Below, in pieces: positions 1 through 6,376 of a stretch of DNA of 34,251 bases. How positions within the stretch are numbered: the stretch's first letter is position 1; every line of letters starts with the position of its first letter. The stretch covers positions 1 through 34,251 of the forward strand of contig SVKX01000016.1 of the NCBI GenBank assembly GCA_015068225.1, written 5' to 3'. Both the position numbers and the translations under genes were made by a program. Source of the DNA: Oscillospiraceae bacterium (GTDB taxonomy: Bacteria; Bacillota; Clostridia; Oscillospirales; Oscillospiraceae). The notes beneath the pieces are model-generated. The model was given only the letters and a program-made list of their open reading frames with translations, made no database searches and was not told the DNA's origin.

Positions 1-11
1 ACCCAAAATCA

Positions 12-45
12 CAAAGCCACAGGCGAGAAACCGTCTGTGGCTTTG
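12..45. terminator. Perfect 11-bp inverted repeat, possible terminator at window edge
   Basis: CAAAGCCACAG at 12-22 pairs perfectly with 35-45 around a 12-base loop. Neither flank has a strong U-tract; the leftward one (TGATTTTGGG) is slightly T-rich. It may end a gene lying outside the window. The call rests only on the stem. Confidence 0.35.
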
Positions 46-71
46 CATATGTATGCTTAAAAATAAACGAT

Positions 72-111
72 AAAGGCGAATCCATCTCCCAAAGGAAATG
101 GGTTCGCCTTT
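72..111 (-). terminator. Rho-independent terminator of tRNA-Val
   Basis: A 14-bp stem with one mismatch joins 72-85 and 98-111. On the minus strand it is followed by a T-rich tract (ATCGTTTATTTTTAAG). It lies just after the tRNA 3' end, so it is the natural terminator of that transcript. Confidence 0.75.
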
Positions 112-119
112 AACTTGTT

Positions 120-196
120 TGGTGGAGACTACGGGACTCGAACCTGTGACCTCATGCGTGTGAAGCATGCGCTCTAACCAGCTGAGCTAAGCCTCC
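120..196 (-). tRNA. tRNA-Val(CAC)
   Basis: The minus strand folds as a complete cloverleaf. Acceptor GGAGGCT (196-190) pairs with AGTCTCC, the D-arm is GCTC/GAGC, and the anticodon stem is CATGC/GCATG around loop TTCACAC. The T-arm carries GGTTCGAGTCC. The anticodon is CAC, which reads the valine codon GUG. CCA is encoded at 122-120. Confidence 0.95.
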
Positions 197-213
197 GGAT
201 TGGAACAGGTAAA

Positions 214-241
214 ATTATACCACATATTCATGGATTGTCAA
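214..241 (-). promoter_or_regulatory. Sigma-A promoter of tRNA-Val
   Basis: The minus strand reads TTGACA (241-236), a 16-base spacer, then TATAAT (219-214). The start would fall about ten bases before the tRNA 5' end. Both hexamers are full consensus, as expected for a stable RNA gene. Confidence 0.85.
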
Positions 242-258
242 CCCCAAATTCTTTTCCC

Positions 259-286
259 TTGCCAAAAACAAAAAATCTGTTACCAT
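259..286 (+). promoter_or_regulatory. Possible sfsA promoter
   Basis: TTGCCA at 259-264 and TACCAT at 281-286 are 16 bases apart, about 20 bases before the sfsA start. The -10 box matches consensus only partly. Confidence 0.4.
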
Positions 287-304
287 AGACATTGAGGTGA
301 TTCC

Positions 305-982
305 ATGCACTATAAAAACATGGTTCCCGGCATCTTTCTTGCCCGGCCAAACCGCTTTATCGCCCATGTGCAGATCGGGGAAAACAGGGAAATCTGCCAT
401 GTAAAAAACACCGGCCGCTGCCGGGAGCTCCTGCCGGAGGGCGCCCGGGTCTGGTGCCAGAAAAGCGAAAATCCCGCAAGAAAAACAAAATACGACCTGA
501 TCACTGTAAAAAAAGGCGAGCGCCTGATCAACATGGACTCCCAAGCCCCCAATCAGGCCGCAAGGGAATGGCTGCTCCAAGGCGGTCTGGGGGACATTCA
601 GGAGCTTCGCGCGGAAACCATTCACGAAGATTCCCGCTTTGATTTTTCCTTTACACTAAATGAAAAGCGATGTTTTCTGGAAGTCAAGGGGGTCACGCTG
701 GAGCAGGACGGTGTCTGCGCTTTTCCGGACGCACCCACTCAGCGGGGCACCAAGCATCTGAAAGGGCTGATTCGTGCCGCCGAAGAGGGGTTTGGCGCGT
801 ATGTGCTGTTTGTAATACAGATGTCCGATGTAAAATATCTGCGGCCCAATGACGATACCGATCCCGCTTTTGCCGCTGCACTGCGGGAGGCGGCACAAAA
901 GGGTGTTACGATCCTTGCCATGGACTGCGCTGTAACAGAAGATCGGATGGATATCCGCCTGCCGGTTCTTGTGAAATTATAA
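305..982 (+). CDS. sfsA: SfsA family DNA/RNA nuclease
   Basis: This 225-residue protein matches the SfsA family in length and along its whole course. The N-terminal OB-like part carries the conserved run NRFIAHV and the NTGRC segment. The C-terminal part holds a PD-(D/E)xK-like site with Asp in FDFSF and FLEVK as the ExK element, then the PTQRGTKHL run. The E. coli member was first described as a sugar-fermentation stimulation protein and later linked to nuclease activity; the true role in this group is unclear. The ATG at 305 is chosen because GAGGTGATTCC precedes it. It stands alone between tRNA-Val and a convergent nucleotidase gene, overlapping the latter's 3' end by six bases. Family assignment is firm, function less so. 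Confidence 0.9.
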   Translation: MHYKNMVPGIFLARPNRFIAHVQIGENREICHVKNTGRCRELLPEGARVWCQKSENPARKTKYDLITVKKGERLINMDSQAPNQAAREWLLQGGLGDIQELRAETIHEDSRFDFSFTLNEKRCFLEVKGVTLEQDGVCAFPDAPTQRGTKHLKGLIRAAEEGFGAYVLFVIQMSDVKYLRPNDDTDPAFAAALREAAQKGVTILAMDCAVTEDRMDIRLPVLVKL

Positions 983-1663
983 GCTTTCCAGAAGCGCTTC
1001 CAGCTGTGGGAGCGCTTCAATTTCATAGTCCGGAACAATGTCCGCCCGACGAGGCGCATGGCCGGGATTGACCCAGCAGGTGGCGATGCCTGCATTTTTT
1101 CCGCCCAGAATGTCCGAGCTTAAGCTGTCGCCAACGATCATGGCCTTTTGGGGGTCAAAATCCGGTATCTGTGCGAAGCACCGGTCAAAATATGCCTTGG
1201 AGGGCTTGTTGTGGCCGATATCCTGAGATACAAAGACCTTTTCAAAAAACCGGTACAGATTAGCACTGGTCATCCGTCCATGCTGAACAGAAGCTGTGCC
1301 GTTGCTGGCCAGAAACAGCCGGTATTTTTTACTCAGCCGTGCCACCGCTTCCTCTGCACCGGGCATAAAATAATGACCGATGGCCAAATTCTCCGAATAC
1401 GCAGCCGTGCAAGCGGCAGGGTCTACCTCTACGCCCAGCTCCTCAAACAGTGTCCGGAAACGCCCCACCAGCACCTGCTCCCGGGTCAGTTCTCCCCGTT
1501 CCAGCATTTCCCAATGGGCTTTGTTGATCAGATGGTAGCGGTGGAGCACATGCTCGGTAGGCTCTACGCCAAAGTCCGCAATGGTCTTGGACAGGGCAAT
1601 CCGCTCTGCCTTGTGAAAATCCAGAATGGTATCATCCAGATCCAGAAACAAGAATTCGATCAT
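977..1663 (-). CDS. yjjG: YjjG-type HAD-family nucleotidase
   Basis: This is a 228-residue cytoplasmic HAD-superfamily hydrolase. Motif I is FLDLDDTILDF near residue 5, with both catalytic Asp residues. Motif II is ASNGT near residue 119. Lys lies in GHNKPSKAYF and motif IV is GDSLSSDI near residue 175. The helical cap between motifs I and II, together with HNKPSKAYF, fits the YjjG group, which removes phosphate from non-canonical pyrimidine nucleotides. It starts directly at the rsmA stop (TAATG, one shared base), so the two are translationally coupled in a leftward operon. Its 3' end overlaps convergent sfsA by six bases. Substrate is inferred from the family only. Confidence 0.85.
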   Translation of the reverse strand: MIEFLFLDLDDTILDFHKAERIALSKTIADFGVEPTEHVLHRYHLINKAHWEMLERGELTREQVLVGRFRTLFEELGVEVDPAACTAAYSENLAIGHYFMPGAEEAVARLSKKYRLFLASNGTASVQHGRMTSANLYRFFEKVFVSQDIGHNKPSKAYFDRCFAQIPDFDPQKAMIVGDSLSSDILGGKNAGIATCWVNPGHAPRRADIVPDYEIEALPQLEALLESL

Positions 1664-2526
1664 TATTTCAGCCTCCCTGCAATCGCATTGGCAAGAAGAG
1701 CAAATTCCGGTATGCTCAAGGTCTCGCCCCGGACATTTTCATCAAATCCGCACTCGGCGATAACCTCCCCTGCCCCATTCTTTCCCAGCTCCGGAAAGCC
1801 GGATGCTAGCCCGTTTGCCAGTTTTTTACGGCGCATGGCAAAGCTGGCACGGACGGTGCGGAAGAATACCTTTTCATCCAAAACGCCCCAATTCCGGTCC
1901 TTGCGAACCTTTAAAGAGATCACTGCAGAAGTGACCTTAGGCTGAGGCAGGAAACAATGGGCCGGAACATCAAACAGCAGCTCCGGCTCTGCATAATACT
2001 GGCAGAAAATGGAAAACGCGCTGTAATCCACACTGCCGGCAGAGGCAGCGATCCGCTGAGCCACCTCTTTCTGCACCATTACGGTTACACAGTCAAAGCA
2101 TTCTGCCTCCAAAAGGGCAGTCAGAATGGGAGAGGTAATATAGTACGGAAGATTCGCGCAGGCCATCGGGCGAAGTCCTGCAAATTTTTCTTTTACCAAA
2201 GATGGAATGTCCAGCTTCAGCACATCCGCCCAGACGATTTCCAGATTTTCAAACTCTCCGGTGGTCAGCTCCAAAATAGGCTTCAGGCGGTCATCCAGCT
2301 CCACCGCACAGACCTTTCCCGCCCGCAGTGCAAGCTGCTGAGTCAACGGTCCGATTCCCGGGCCGATCTCCAGCACACCGGCGGTGGCATCCACACCGGA
2401 ATCCTCCGCGATGCTCTGAGGAACCCAGGGCGCGATGAGAAAATTCTGTCCTTTTGCTTTAGAAAAGTGAAAGCCATGCTGGGCAAGCAGTGGCTTCATT
2501 ACCTGAATATCGCAAACATTGATCAT
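1663..2526 (-). CDS. rsmA: 16S rRNA (adenine1518/1519-N6)-dimethyltransferase
   Basis: The 287-residue protein is a typical RsmA/KsgA enzyme, which dimethylates two adjacent adenines near the 3' end of 16S rRNA with S-adenosylmethionine during 30S assembly. It shows KGQNFL near residue 26, the SAM-binding VLEIGPGIGPLTQ near residue 51, acidic VELDDRL, and the catalytic NLPYYITSP near residue 125. The C-terminal helical domain is complete. Loss of this gene gives kasugamycin resistance in known bacteria. A promoter (TTGCAA-17-TATGAT) and an unusual hairpin lie just upstream. The GGAGG ribosome site is inside the hairpin loop. Its upstream neighbour is a YabE-like gene, as in Bacillus, but rnmV, which lies between them there, is absent. 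Confidence 0.95.
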   Translation of the reverse strand: MINVCDIQVMKPLLAQHGFHFSKAKGQNFLIAPWVPQSIAEDSGVDATAGVLEIGPGIGPLTQQLALRAGKVCAVELDDRLKPILELTTGEFENLEIVWADVLKLDIPSLVKEKFAGLRPMACANLPYYITSPILTALLEAECFDCVTVMVQKEVAQRIAASAGSVDYSAFSIFCQYYAEPELLFDVPAHCFLPQPKVTSAVISLKVRKDRNWGVLDEKVFFRTVRASFAMRRKKLANGLASGFPELGKNGAGEVIAECGFDENVRGETLSIPEFALLANAIAGRLK

Positions 2527-2529
2527 AGA

Positions 2530-2575
2530 AAAACCGCCTTTCCTCCGCTTATCATAGCAGAAGAAGGGCGGTTTT
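2530..2575. terminator. Hairpin between the 3D-protein gene and rsmA
   Basis: AAAACCGCC at 2530-2538 pairs with GGCGGTTTT at 2567-2575. On the minus strand the 3' arm runs into TTTTTC just before the rsmA ATG. It can therefore terminate transcripts arriving from the 3D gene. The rsmA GGAGG site lies in its loop, so it may also influence translation. Confidence 0.6.
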
Positions 2576-2579
2576 GCAA
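2551..2579 (-). promoter_or_regulatory. Internal promoter of rsmA-yjjG
   Basis: The minus strand reads TTGCAA (2579-2574), 17 bases, then TATGAT (2556-2551). It overlaps the 5' arm of the hairpin, so a transcript starting here would lack that arm and escape termination. Confidence 0.6.
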
Positions 2580-2586
2580 TGGTGAA

Positions 2587-3780
2587 TCAATCAAGAAAAT
2601 AAACGGTGCAATCCCGGATACCAAATTCCCAACATTCATCTGTCGTATCAAAATACAGATCGATACGGTTGCCCTTGATAGAGCCGCCGCAGTCCTCCGC
2701 TACCGCCACACCGTAGATGTACTCACCGTCATTGGATACAATATACATACGGGTACCGTAGGGAATCACTTTGGGGTCAACCGCTATTGCACCAACCCGG
2801 CAAAGCGTGCCGATGGCAGTATAGATGGTGCAGCCGGGGTCGGTATTGTTATAGGCCGTAGCCACCATCTGCATTTCACTGGAATAGTGCAGCACTTCCC
2901 CATCCGGAGTCGTGATCACACCGTCGGCAATTACAGGCATTCCATTGAATTCCTGCTCCGGCACTGTGGGTGCGGGCTGGGTGGGTGCGGGCTGAGTGGG
3001 TGCGGGCTGAGTGGGTGCGGGCTGAGTGGGCGCAGGCTGAGTGGGAGCCGGTTCTGTAGGTACGGGTTCCGTGGGCATGGGGATGGGATTCGGCTGCTCT
3101 GTGTAGGTGCCAATGGCAATTACCTCAGAAACAGGCTGGCGGACCACCACCTCAGATTTCACAGTGCGGCTGATCTCCTTGCCGTCAACATAGTAAACAG
3201 CAGCTGTACACATAACCTGTCCGTCTACACCGACAGTCAGCACCTTTTTCTCGCCCTCCGGCAAGGTTGCATCATAACAATAGACTGTCTCGTGAGGAAT
3301 GGGCTTCGTATAAGTTTCCTCCTGCTCAACAGCACGGGAAATGGTAACTGTCATGCCGTCATATGTAACGGTATCCATAGGAACAGATACCACATCCTCT
3401 TTTGCAAGGATCAGGCCCAGCCGCTGAAGCAGTGATTTTACGGTCTCTCCGTAGCTGCTGACCTCGATAGTCTTGTTGCCATGGATCACAGTGATAGTCT
3501 GCCGACGCTGAACAGTGATCTCCGGGAACTCCTGTCCCTCCTGTGTGATGTAGGTATCATCCTCGCCCAGCTCCAAACCGGCTTCATTCAAAATCTCAGC
3601 AGGATCTGTGGCATAGGTGGTATGGATCAGCACACGCTCGCCATCGTTGATCAAATATGTATTCTTCGCTGCGGCAGTCTGCGCAAGCAAAACTACAGTA
3701 CAAGCAACGACCAGCACCAGTGCAAGGATCCGGTGAAACATAGACATTTTCTTTTTAATAAAGCGATTGCATTCCAGCAT
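2587..3780 (-). CDS. YabE-like secreted cell-wall protein with DUF348/G5 and 3D domains
   Basis: The 397-residue protein has a hydrophobic signal or anchor segment at about residues 13-37. DUF348/G5-like beta-rich modules follow at about 38-230, then a proline-rich linker of APTQP repeats at about 232-273, and a C-terminal 3D domain at about 303-397. The 3D domain carries the family's acidic residues in AVDPKVIP, AEDCGG (usually DTGG) and GNRIDLYF. Such proteins resemble resuscitation-promoting factors and are thought to cleave or remodel peptidoglycan; the 3D fold resembles MltA lytic transglycosylases. The ATG at 3780 is chosen because AGGAGG lies about nine bases before it; an upstream in-frame ATG has no such site. 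A consensus promoter drives it about 100 bases upstream. Confidence 0.85.
   Translation of the reverse strand: MLECNRFIKKKMSMFHRILALVLVVACTVVLLAQTAAAKNTYLINDGERVLIHTTYATDPAEILNEAGLELGEDDTYITQEGQEFPEITVQRRQTITVIHGNKTIEVSSYGETVKSLLQRLGLILAKEDVVSVPMDTVTYDGMTVTISRAVEQEETYTKPIPHETVYCYDATLPEGEKKVLTVGVDGQVMCTAAVYYVDGKEISRTVKSEVVVRQPVSEVIAIGTYTEQPNPIPMPTEPVPTEPAPTQPAPTQPAPTQPAPTQPAPTQPAPTVPEQEFNGMPVIADGVITTPDGEVLHYSSEMQMVATAYNNTDPGCTIYTAIGTLCRVGAIAVDPKVIPYGTRMYIVSNDGEYIYGVAVAEDCGGSIKGNRIDLYFDTTDECWEFGIRDCTVYFLD
2966..3055 (-). repeat. Tandem 15-bp repeat encoding APTQP units
   Basis: Six consecutive 15-base units with core GTGGGTGCGGGCTGA (plus strand) start at 2966, 2981, 2996, 3011, 3026 and 3041. 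The first four are almost identical and the last is degenerate. They encode the proline-rich linker of the 3D-domain protein. A multiple of three keeps the frame when units are gained or lost. Confidence 0.9.
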
Positions 3781-3880
3781 AGAATGTACCTCCTTTCGCG
3801 AAATATATGCGTCTGACACCCTTGAAAACAAATGGTATCAAATGGTTACAAAATGAATTTATGTATGGGAATTTGGATGT

Positions 3881-3908
3881 ATTATAACATTTATTCGCAA
3901 AAAGTCAA
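3881..3908 (-). promoter_or_regulatory. Promoter of the 3D-domain protein gene
   Basis: The minus strand reads TTGACT (3908-3903), 16 bases, then TATAAT (3886-3881). The start would give an untranslated leader of about 95 bases, in which I see no recognisable riboswitch. Confidence 0.8.
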
Positions 3909-4145
3909 GCTTTTCTTTAAAAATGCCACGAAACGACAACTTTTTCCAAAATTATGTTAATTTTGTTATGTAAACTTCCATTCAAAATATACAAAGTTTT
4001 TTCGCCTATGGCACTATATGTTGTGGATATGATTACATTTTGTTAACATAACCCACATAAAAACGCAACCTGAAATTATTGTCGAATAATCCAGATTTTT
4101 GCGGCCAATTTTTTTAAAATCAGCAGTATTTCCACTCCACAGGCA
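3909..4145. other. AT-rich intergenic stretch between divergent promoters
   Basis: This 237-base, A/T-rich stretch separates the leftward 3D-protein promoter from the rightward thrS promoter. I see no open frame with a ribosome site, no RNA fold of a known class and no clear operator in it. Confidence 0.6.
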
Positions 4146-4174
4146 TTGACTTTTTGCGCAATTTATGATAGATT
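4146..4174 (+). promoter_or_regulatory. Promoter of the thrS T-box transcript
   Basis: TTGACT (4146-4151) and TAGATT (4169-4174) are 17 bases apart. The predicted start near 4181 coincides with the beginning of stem I of the T-box leader. Confidence 0.75.
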
Positions 4175-4179
4175 CACTC

Positions 4180-4424
4180 CATAGTAGAGGCTACGACGAA
4201 GACATAGCCGCAAGGAAAGATGCCCAGAGAGGAAGCCGCTTTGCTGAAAGGCTTCTGCACCCCTGCCCTGCGTCCCACCACTTCTGAGCCGCAGACCGGA
4301 AATGGCCTGCCGGGTGCGCCCGTTATTGCGTCAATGAGTGGCAGAGCGATCTGCAACCAGGGTGGAACCGTGGAATACTTTTGTATCCCACCCCTGATCT
4401 TTCAGGGGGTGGGTATTTTTTTAT
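4180..4424 (+). promoter_or_regulatory. T-box leader, threonine-specific, upstream of thrS
   Basis: The leader shows GACGAAGACA near 4194, the AGAGAG element near 4229 and an apical stem GAAGCC/GGCTTC. The T-box sequence AACCAGGGTGGAACCGTGG is at 4355-4373. The specifier is read as ACC (Thr) at 4277-4279, followed by ACTT-CTGAGC, a spacing shared by the three other leaders in the window. Uncharged tRNA-Thr should pair with the specifier and with the UGGN bulge in the T-box, preventing the terminator at 4384-4422. The specifier agrees with the downstream gene, which validates reading the others by the same alignment. Confidence 0.93.
4384..4424 (+). terminator. T-box terminator of thrS
   Basis: A GC-rich stem (CCCACCCC-TGA against TCA-GGGGGTGGG) ends in a run of seven T at 4416-4422. 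Its 5' arm follows the T-box sequence directly and competes with the antiterminator. Confidence 0.85.
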
Positions 4425-4458
4425 ACCTTTCTCCCCAATTAAAAAGGAGGAAAACACT

Positions 4459-6255
4459 ATGGAAAACGAAAATCTGTACACCTTTGAAAACCCCGAGTAT
4501 CGCAAGACCTTCTGGCACACCAGCTCCCATGTGATGGCGCAGGCTGTCAAGCGCCTGTGGCCGGAAGTGCAGCTTGCCATCGGCCCCGCCATTGACGAGG
4601 GCTGGTATTACGACTTTGATGCCCCCTTCTCCTTTACCCCTGATCATCTTACCCAGATTGAGGCAGAGATGAAAAAGATTGTTAAGGAGCGCATTCGGCT
4701 GGAGCGCACCGAAAAGTCCCGGGAGGATGCCATCGCCTGGGCAGAGGCCAACAACGAACCCTACAAGAAGGAACTGATTGAAGATCTGCCGGTCGACGCG
4801 GTCATCAGCTTCTATACTCAGGGCGACTTTACCGACCTGTGTGCCGGCCCCCATCTGGATCACACGGGCAGACTGCGCCACAATGGCTTTAAGCTGACAA
4901 AGAGCTGCGGTGCTTACTGGCGTGGCGACAGCAGCCGCAAGATGCTGCAGCGAATCTACGGCATCGGCTTCCCCAGCAAGGACGAGCTGGATGCGTATCT
5001 GGCCGCTCAGGAGGAAGCTCTGAAGCGTGACCACAACAAGCTGGGTCGGGAACTGGAATTCTTCACCACCGTAGAGGAAATCGGTCAGGGTCTGCCCATT
5101 CTGCTTCCCAAGGGTGCAAGAGTCATTCAGACCCTGCAGCGCTGGGTTGAGGACGAAGAGCAGAAGCGTGGCTATCTGCTGACCAAGACCCCTCTGATGG
5201 CAAAACGGGATCTGTACCGGATCTCCGGCCACTGGGATCATTATCTGGACGGTATGTTTGTTCTTGGCGATCCCTACGACGAAGAAAAGGAATGCTTTGC
5301 TCTGCGTCCCATGACCTGCCCCTTCCAGTATCAGGTCTACCTGAACCGTGCCCGTTCTTACAGAGACCTTCCCATGCGTCTGGGCGAAACCTCTACCCTG
5401 TTCCGTAATGAAGATTCCGGCGAGATGCACGGTTTGATCCGTGTCCGCCAGTTCACCATTTCCGAGGGCCATCTGGTGCTCCGCCCGGAGCAGCTGGAGG
5501 AAGAGTTCCGCGGCTGTCTGGAACTGGCGAAATACTGTCTGGACACTGTTGGTATGCTGGAAAACTGCACCTTCCGTTTCTCCCAATGGGATCCTGCCCG
5601 TGCCGGTATCAAGTACGAGGGTACTGCTGAGCAGTGGGAAGAGGCTCAGCGTGTCATGGGCGAAATTCTGGACAATCTGGGTGTGGAGTATTCCATCGGT
5701 ATCGATGAAGCTGCTTTCTACGGCCCCAAGCTGGACATCCAGTATAAGAATGTGTTCGGCAAGGAGGACACCATCGTCACCATCCAGATCGATATGCTGC
5801 TGGCTCAGAAGTTCGGCATGGAGTACACCGATGCCGACGGCCAGAAGAAGACCCCCTATATCATCCACCGCACCAGCCTTGGCTGCTACGAGCGGACACT
5901 GGCCTACTTGATCGAGCGTTACGCCGGTGCTCTGCCTCTATGGATGATGCCCACACAGGTCAAGGTCCTGCCCATTACCGATCGTGCACATGAATGCGCC
6001 AAAGAGCTGGCTGCAAAGCTGAACGCTGTAAACATCCACGCGGAAACTGACTGCCGCAGCGAAAAGCTGGGCTACAAGATCCGCGAAGCGCAGCTGCAGA
6101 AGGTCCCCTATATGCTGGTCATCGGTGACCGGGATATGGAGAACGGCACCGTTTCCGTTCGTACCCGTAAGGGCGAGGATCTGGGCGCCATGACTCCTGA
6201 CGAGTTCATTGCCAAGTGCCTCCTCGAGATCGCCACCAAGAGCAAGGAAGTCTGA
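4459..6255 (+). CDS. thrS: Threonine-tRNA ligase lacking the TGS domain
   Basis: The 598-residue class II synthetase charges tRNA-Thr. It begins directly with the editing domain: HTSSH at residues 20-24 and CxGPH with Cys near residue 128 are the editing-site motifs. Zinc ligands are seen as Cys in LRPMTCPF, His in SEGHLV and His in IIHRTS. Motif 2 is FRNEDSGEMHGL. The C-terminal anticodon-binding domain starts near VKVLPI. E. coli ThrS (642 residues) has an extra N-terminal TGS domain of about 60 residues that is missing here. The ATG at 4459 is chosen because AAGGAGG lies nine bases before it and the reading frame upstream is T-box leader. It is a single-gene transcript under threonine T-box control, with a strong terminator after it. 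Confidence 0.96.
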   Translation: MENENLYTFENPEYRKTFWHTSSHVMAQAVKRLWPEVQLAIGPAIDEGWYYDFDAPFSFTPDHLTQIEAEMKKIVKERIRLERTEKSREDAIAWAEANNEPYKKELIEDLPVDAVISFYTQGDFTDLCAGPHLDHTGRLRHNGFKLTKSCGAYWRGDSSRKMLQRIYGIGFPSKDELDAYLAAQEEALKRDHNKLGRELEFFTTVEEIGQGLPILLPKGARVIQTLQRWVEDEEQKRGYLLTKTPLMAKRDLYRISGHWDHYLDGMFVLGDPYDEEKECFALRPMTCPFQYQVYLNRARSYRDLPMRLGETSTLFRNEDSGEMHGLIRVRQFTISEGHLVLRPEQLEEEFRGCLELAKYCLDTVGMLENCTFRFSQWDPARAGIKYEGTAEQWEEAQRVMGEILDNLGVEYSIGIDEAAFYGPKLDIQYKNVFGKEDTIVTIQIDMLLAQKFGMEYTDADGQKKTPYIIHRTSLGCYERTLAYLIERYAGALPLWMMPTQVKVLPITDRAHECAKELAAKLNAVNIHAETDCRSEKLGYKIREAQLQKVPYMLVIGDRDMENGTVSVRTRKGEDLGAMTPDEFIAKCLLEIATKSKEV

Positions 6256-6276
6256 TTCCCCAATCTATACAATTAA

Positions 6277-6310
6277 GGCGCACCGCAAAATCTGCGGTGC
6301 GCCATTTTCG
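6277..6310 (+). terminator. thrS terminator
   Basis: Perfect 11-bp stem GGCGCACCGCA (6277-6287) with 6293-6303 around a five-base loop, followed by ATTTTCG. Confidence 0.85.
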
Positions 6311-6312
6311 TA

Positions 6313-6349
6313 TAAAGAAATCCGCCCCGGAAAGGATTCCGGGGCGGAT
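6313..6349 (-). terminator. Terminator of the blaI-blaR-type operon
   Basis: Perfect 13-bp stem joins 6320-6332 and 6337-6349 around a four-base loop. On the minus strand it is followed by TTCTTTAT. It faces the thrS terminator across a short gap between convergent genes. Confidence 0.8.
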
Positions 6350-6376
6350 CTAGCCTATGTTAAATTTACTTCAAAT

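Noticed and set aside
2966..3055. Tandem repeat considered as a CRISPR array
   Set aside because: The units are 15 bases with no spacers, lie in a coding frame and encode a proline-rich linker; no cas genes are present.
1957..3435. Open frame of 492 codons on the plus strand
   Set aside because: Antisense to rsmA and the 3D-domain gene; its GCGLSGCGLSG repeats are just the mirror of the APTQP repeats.
4402..5868. Open frame of 488 codons on the minus strand
   Set aside because: Antisense to thrS and crossing its T-box terminator; no domain visible.
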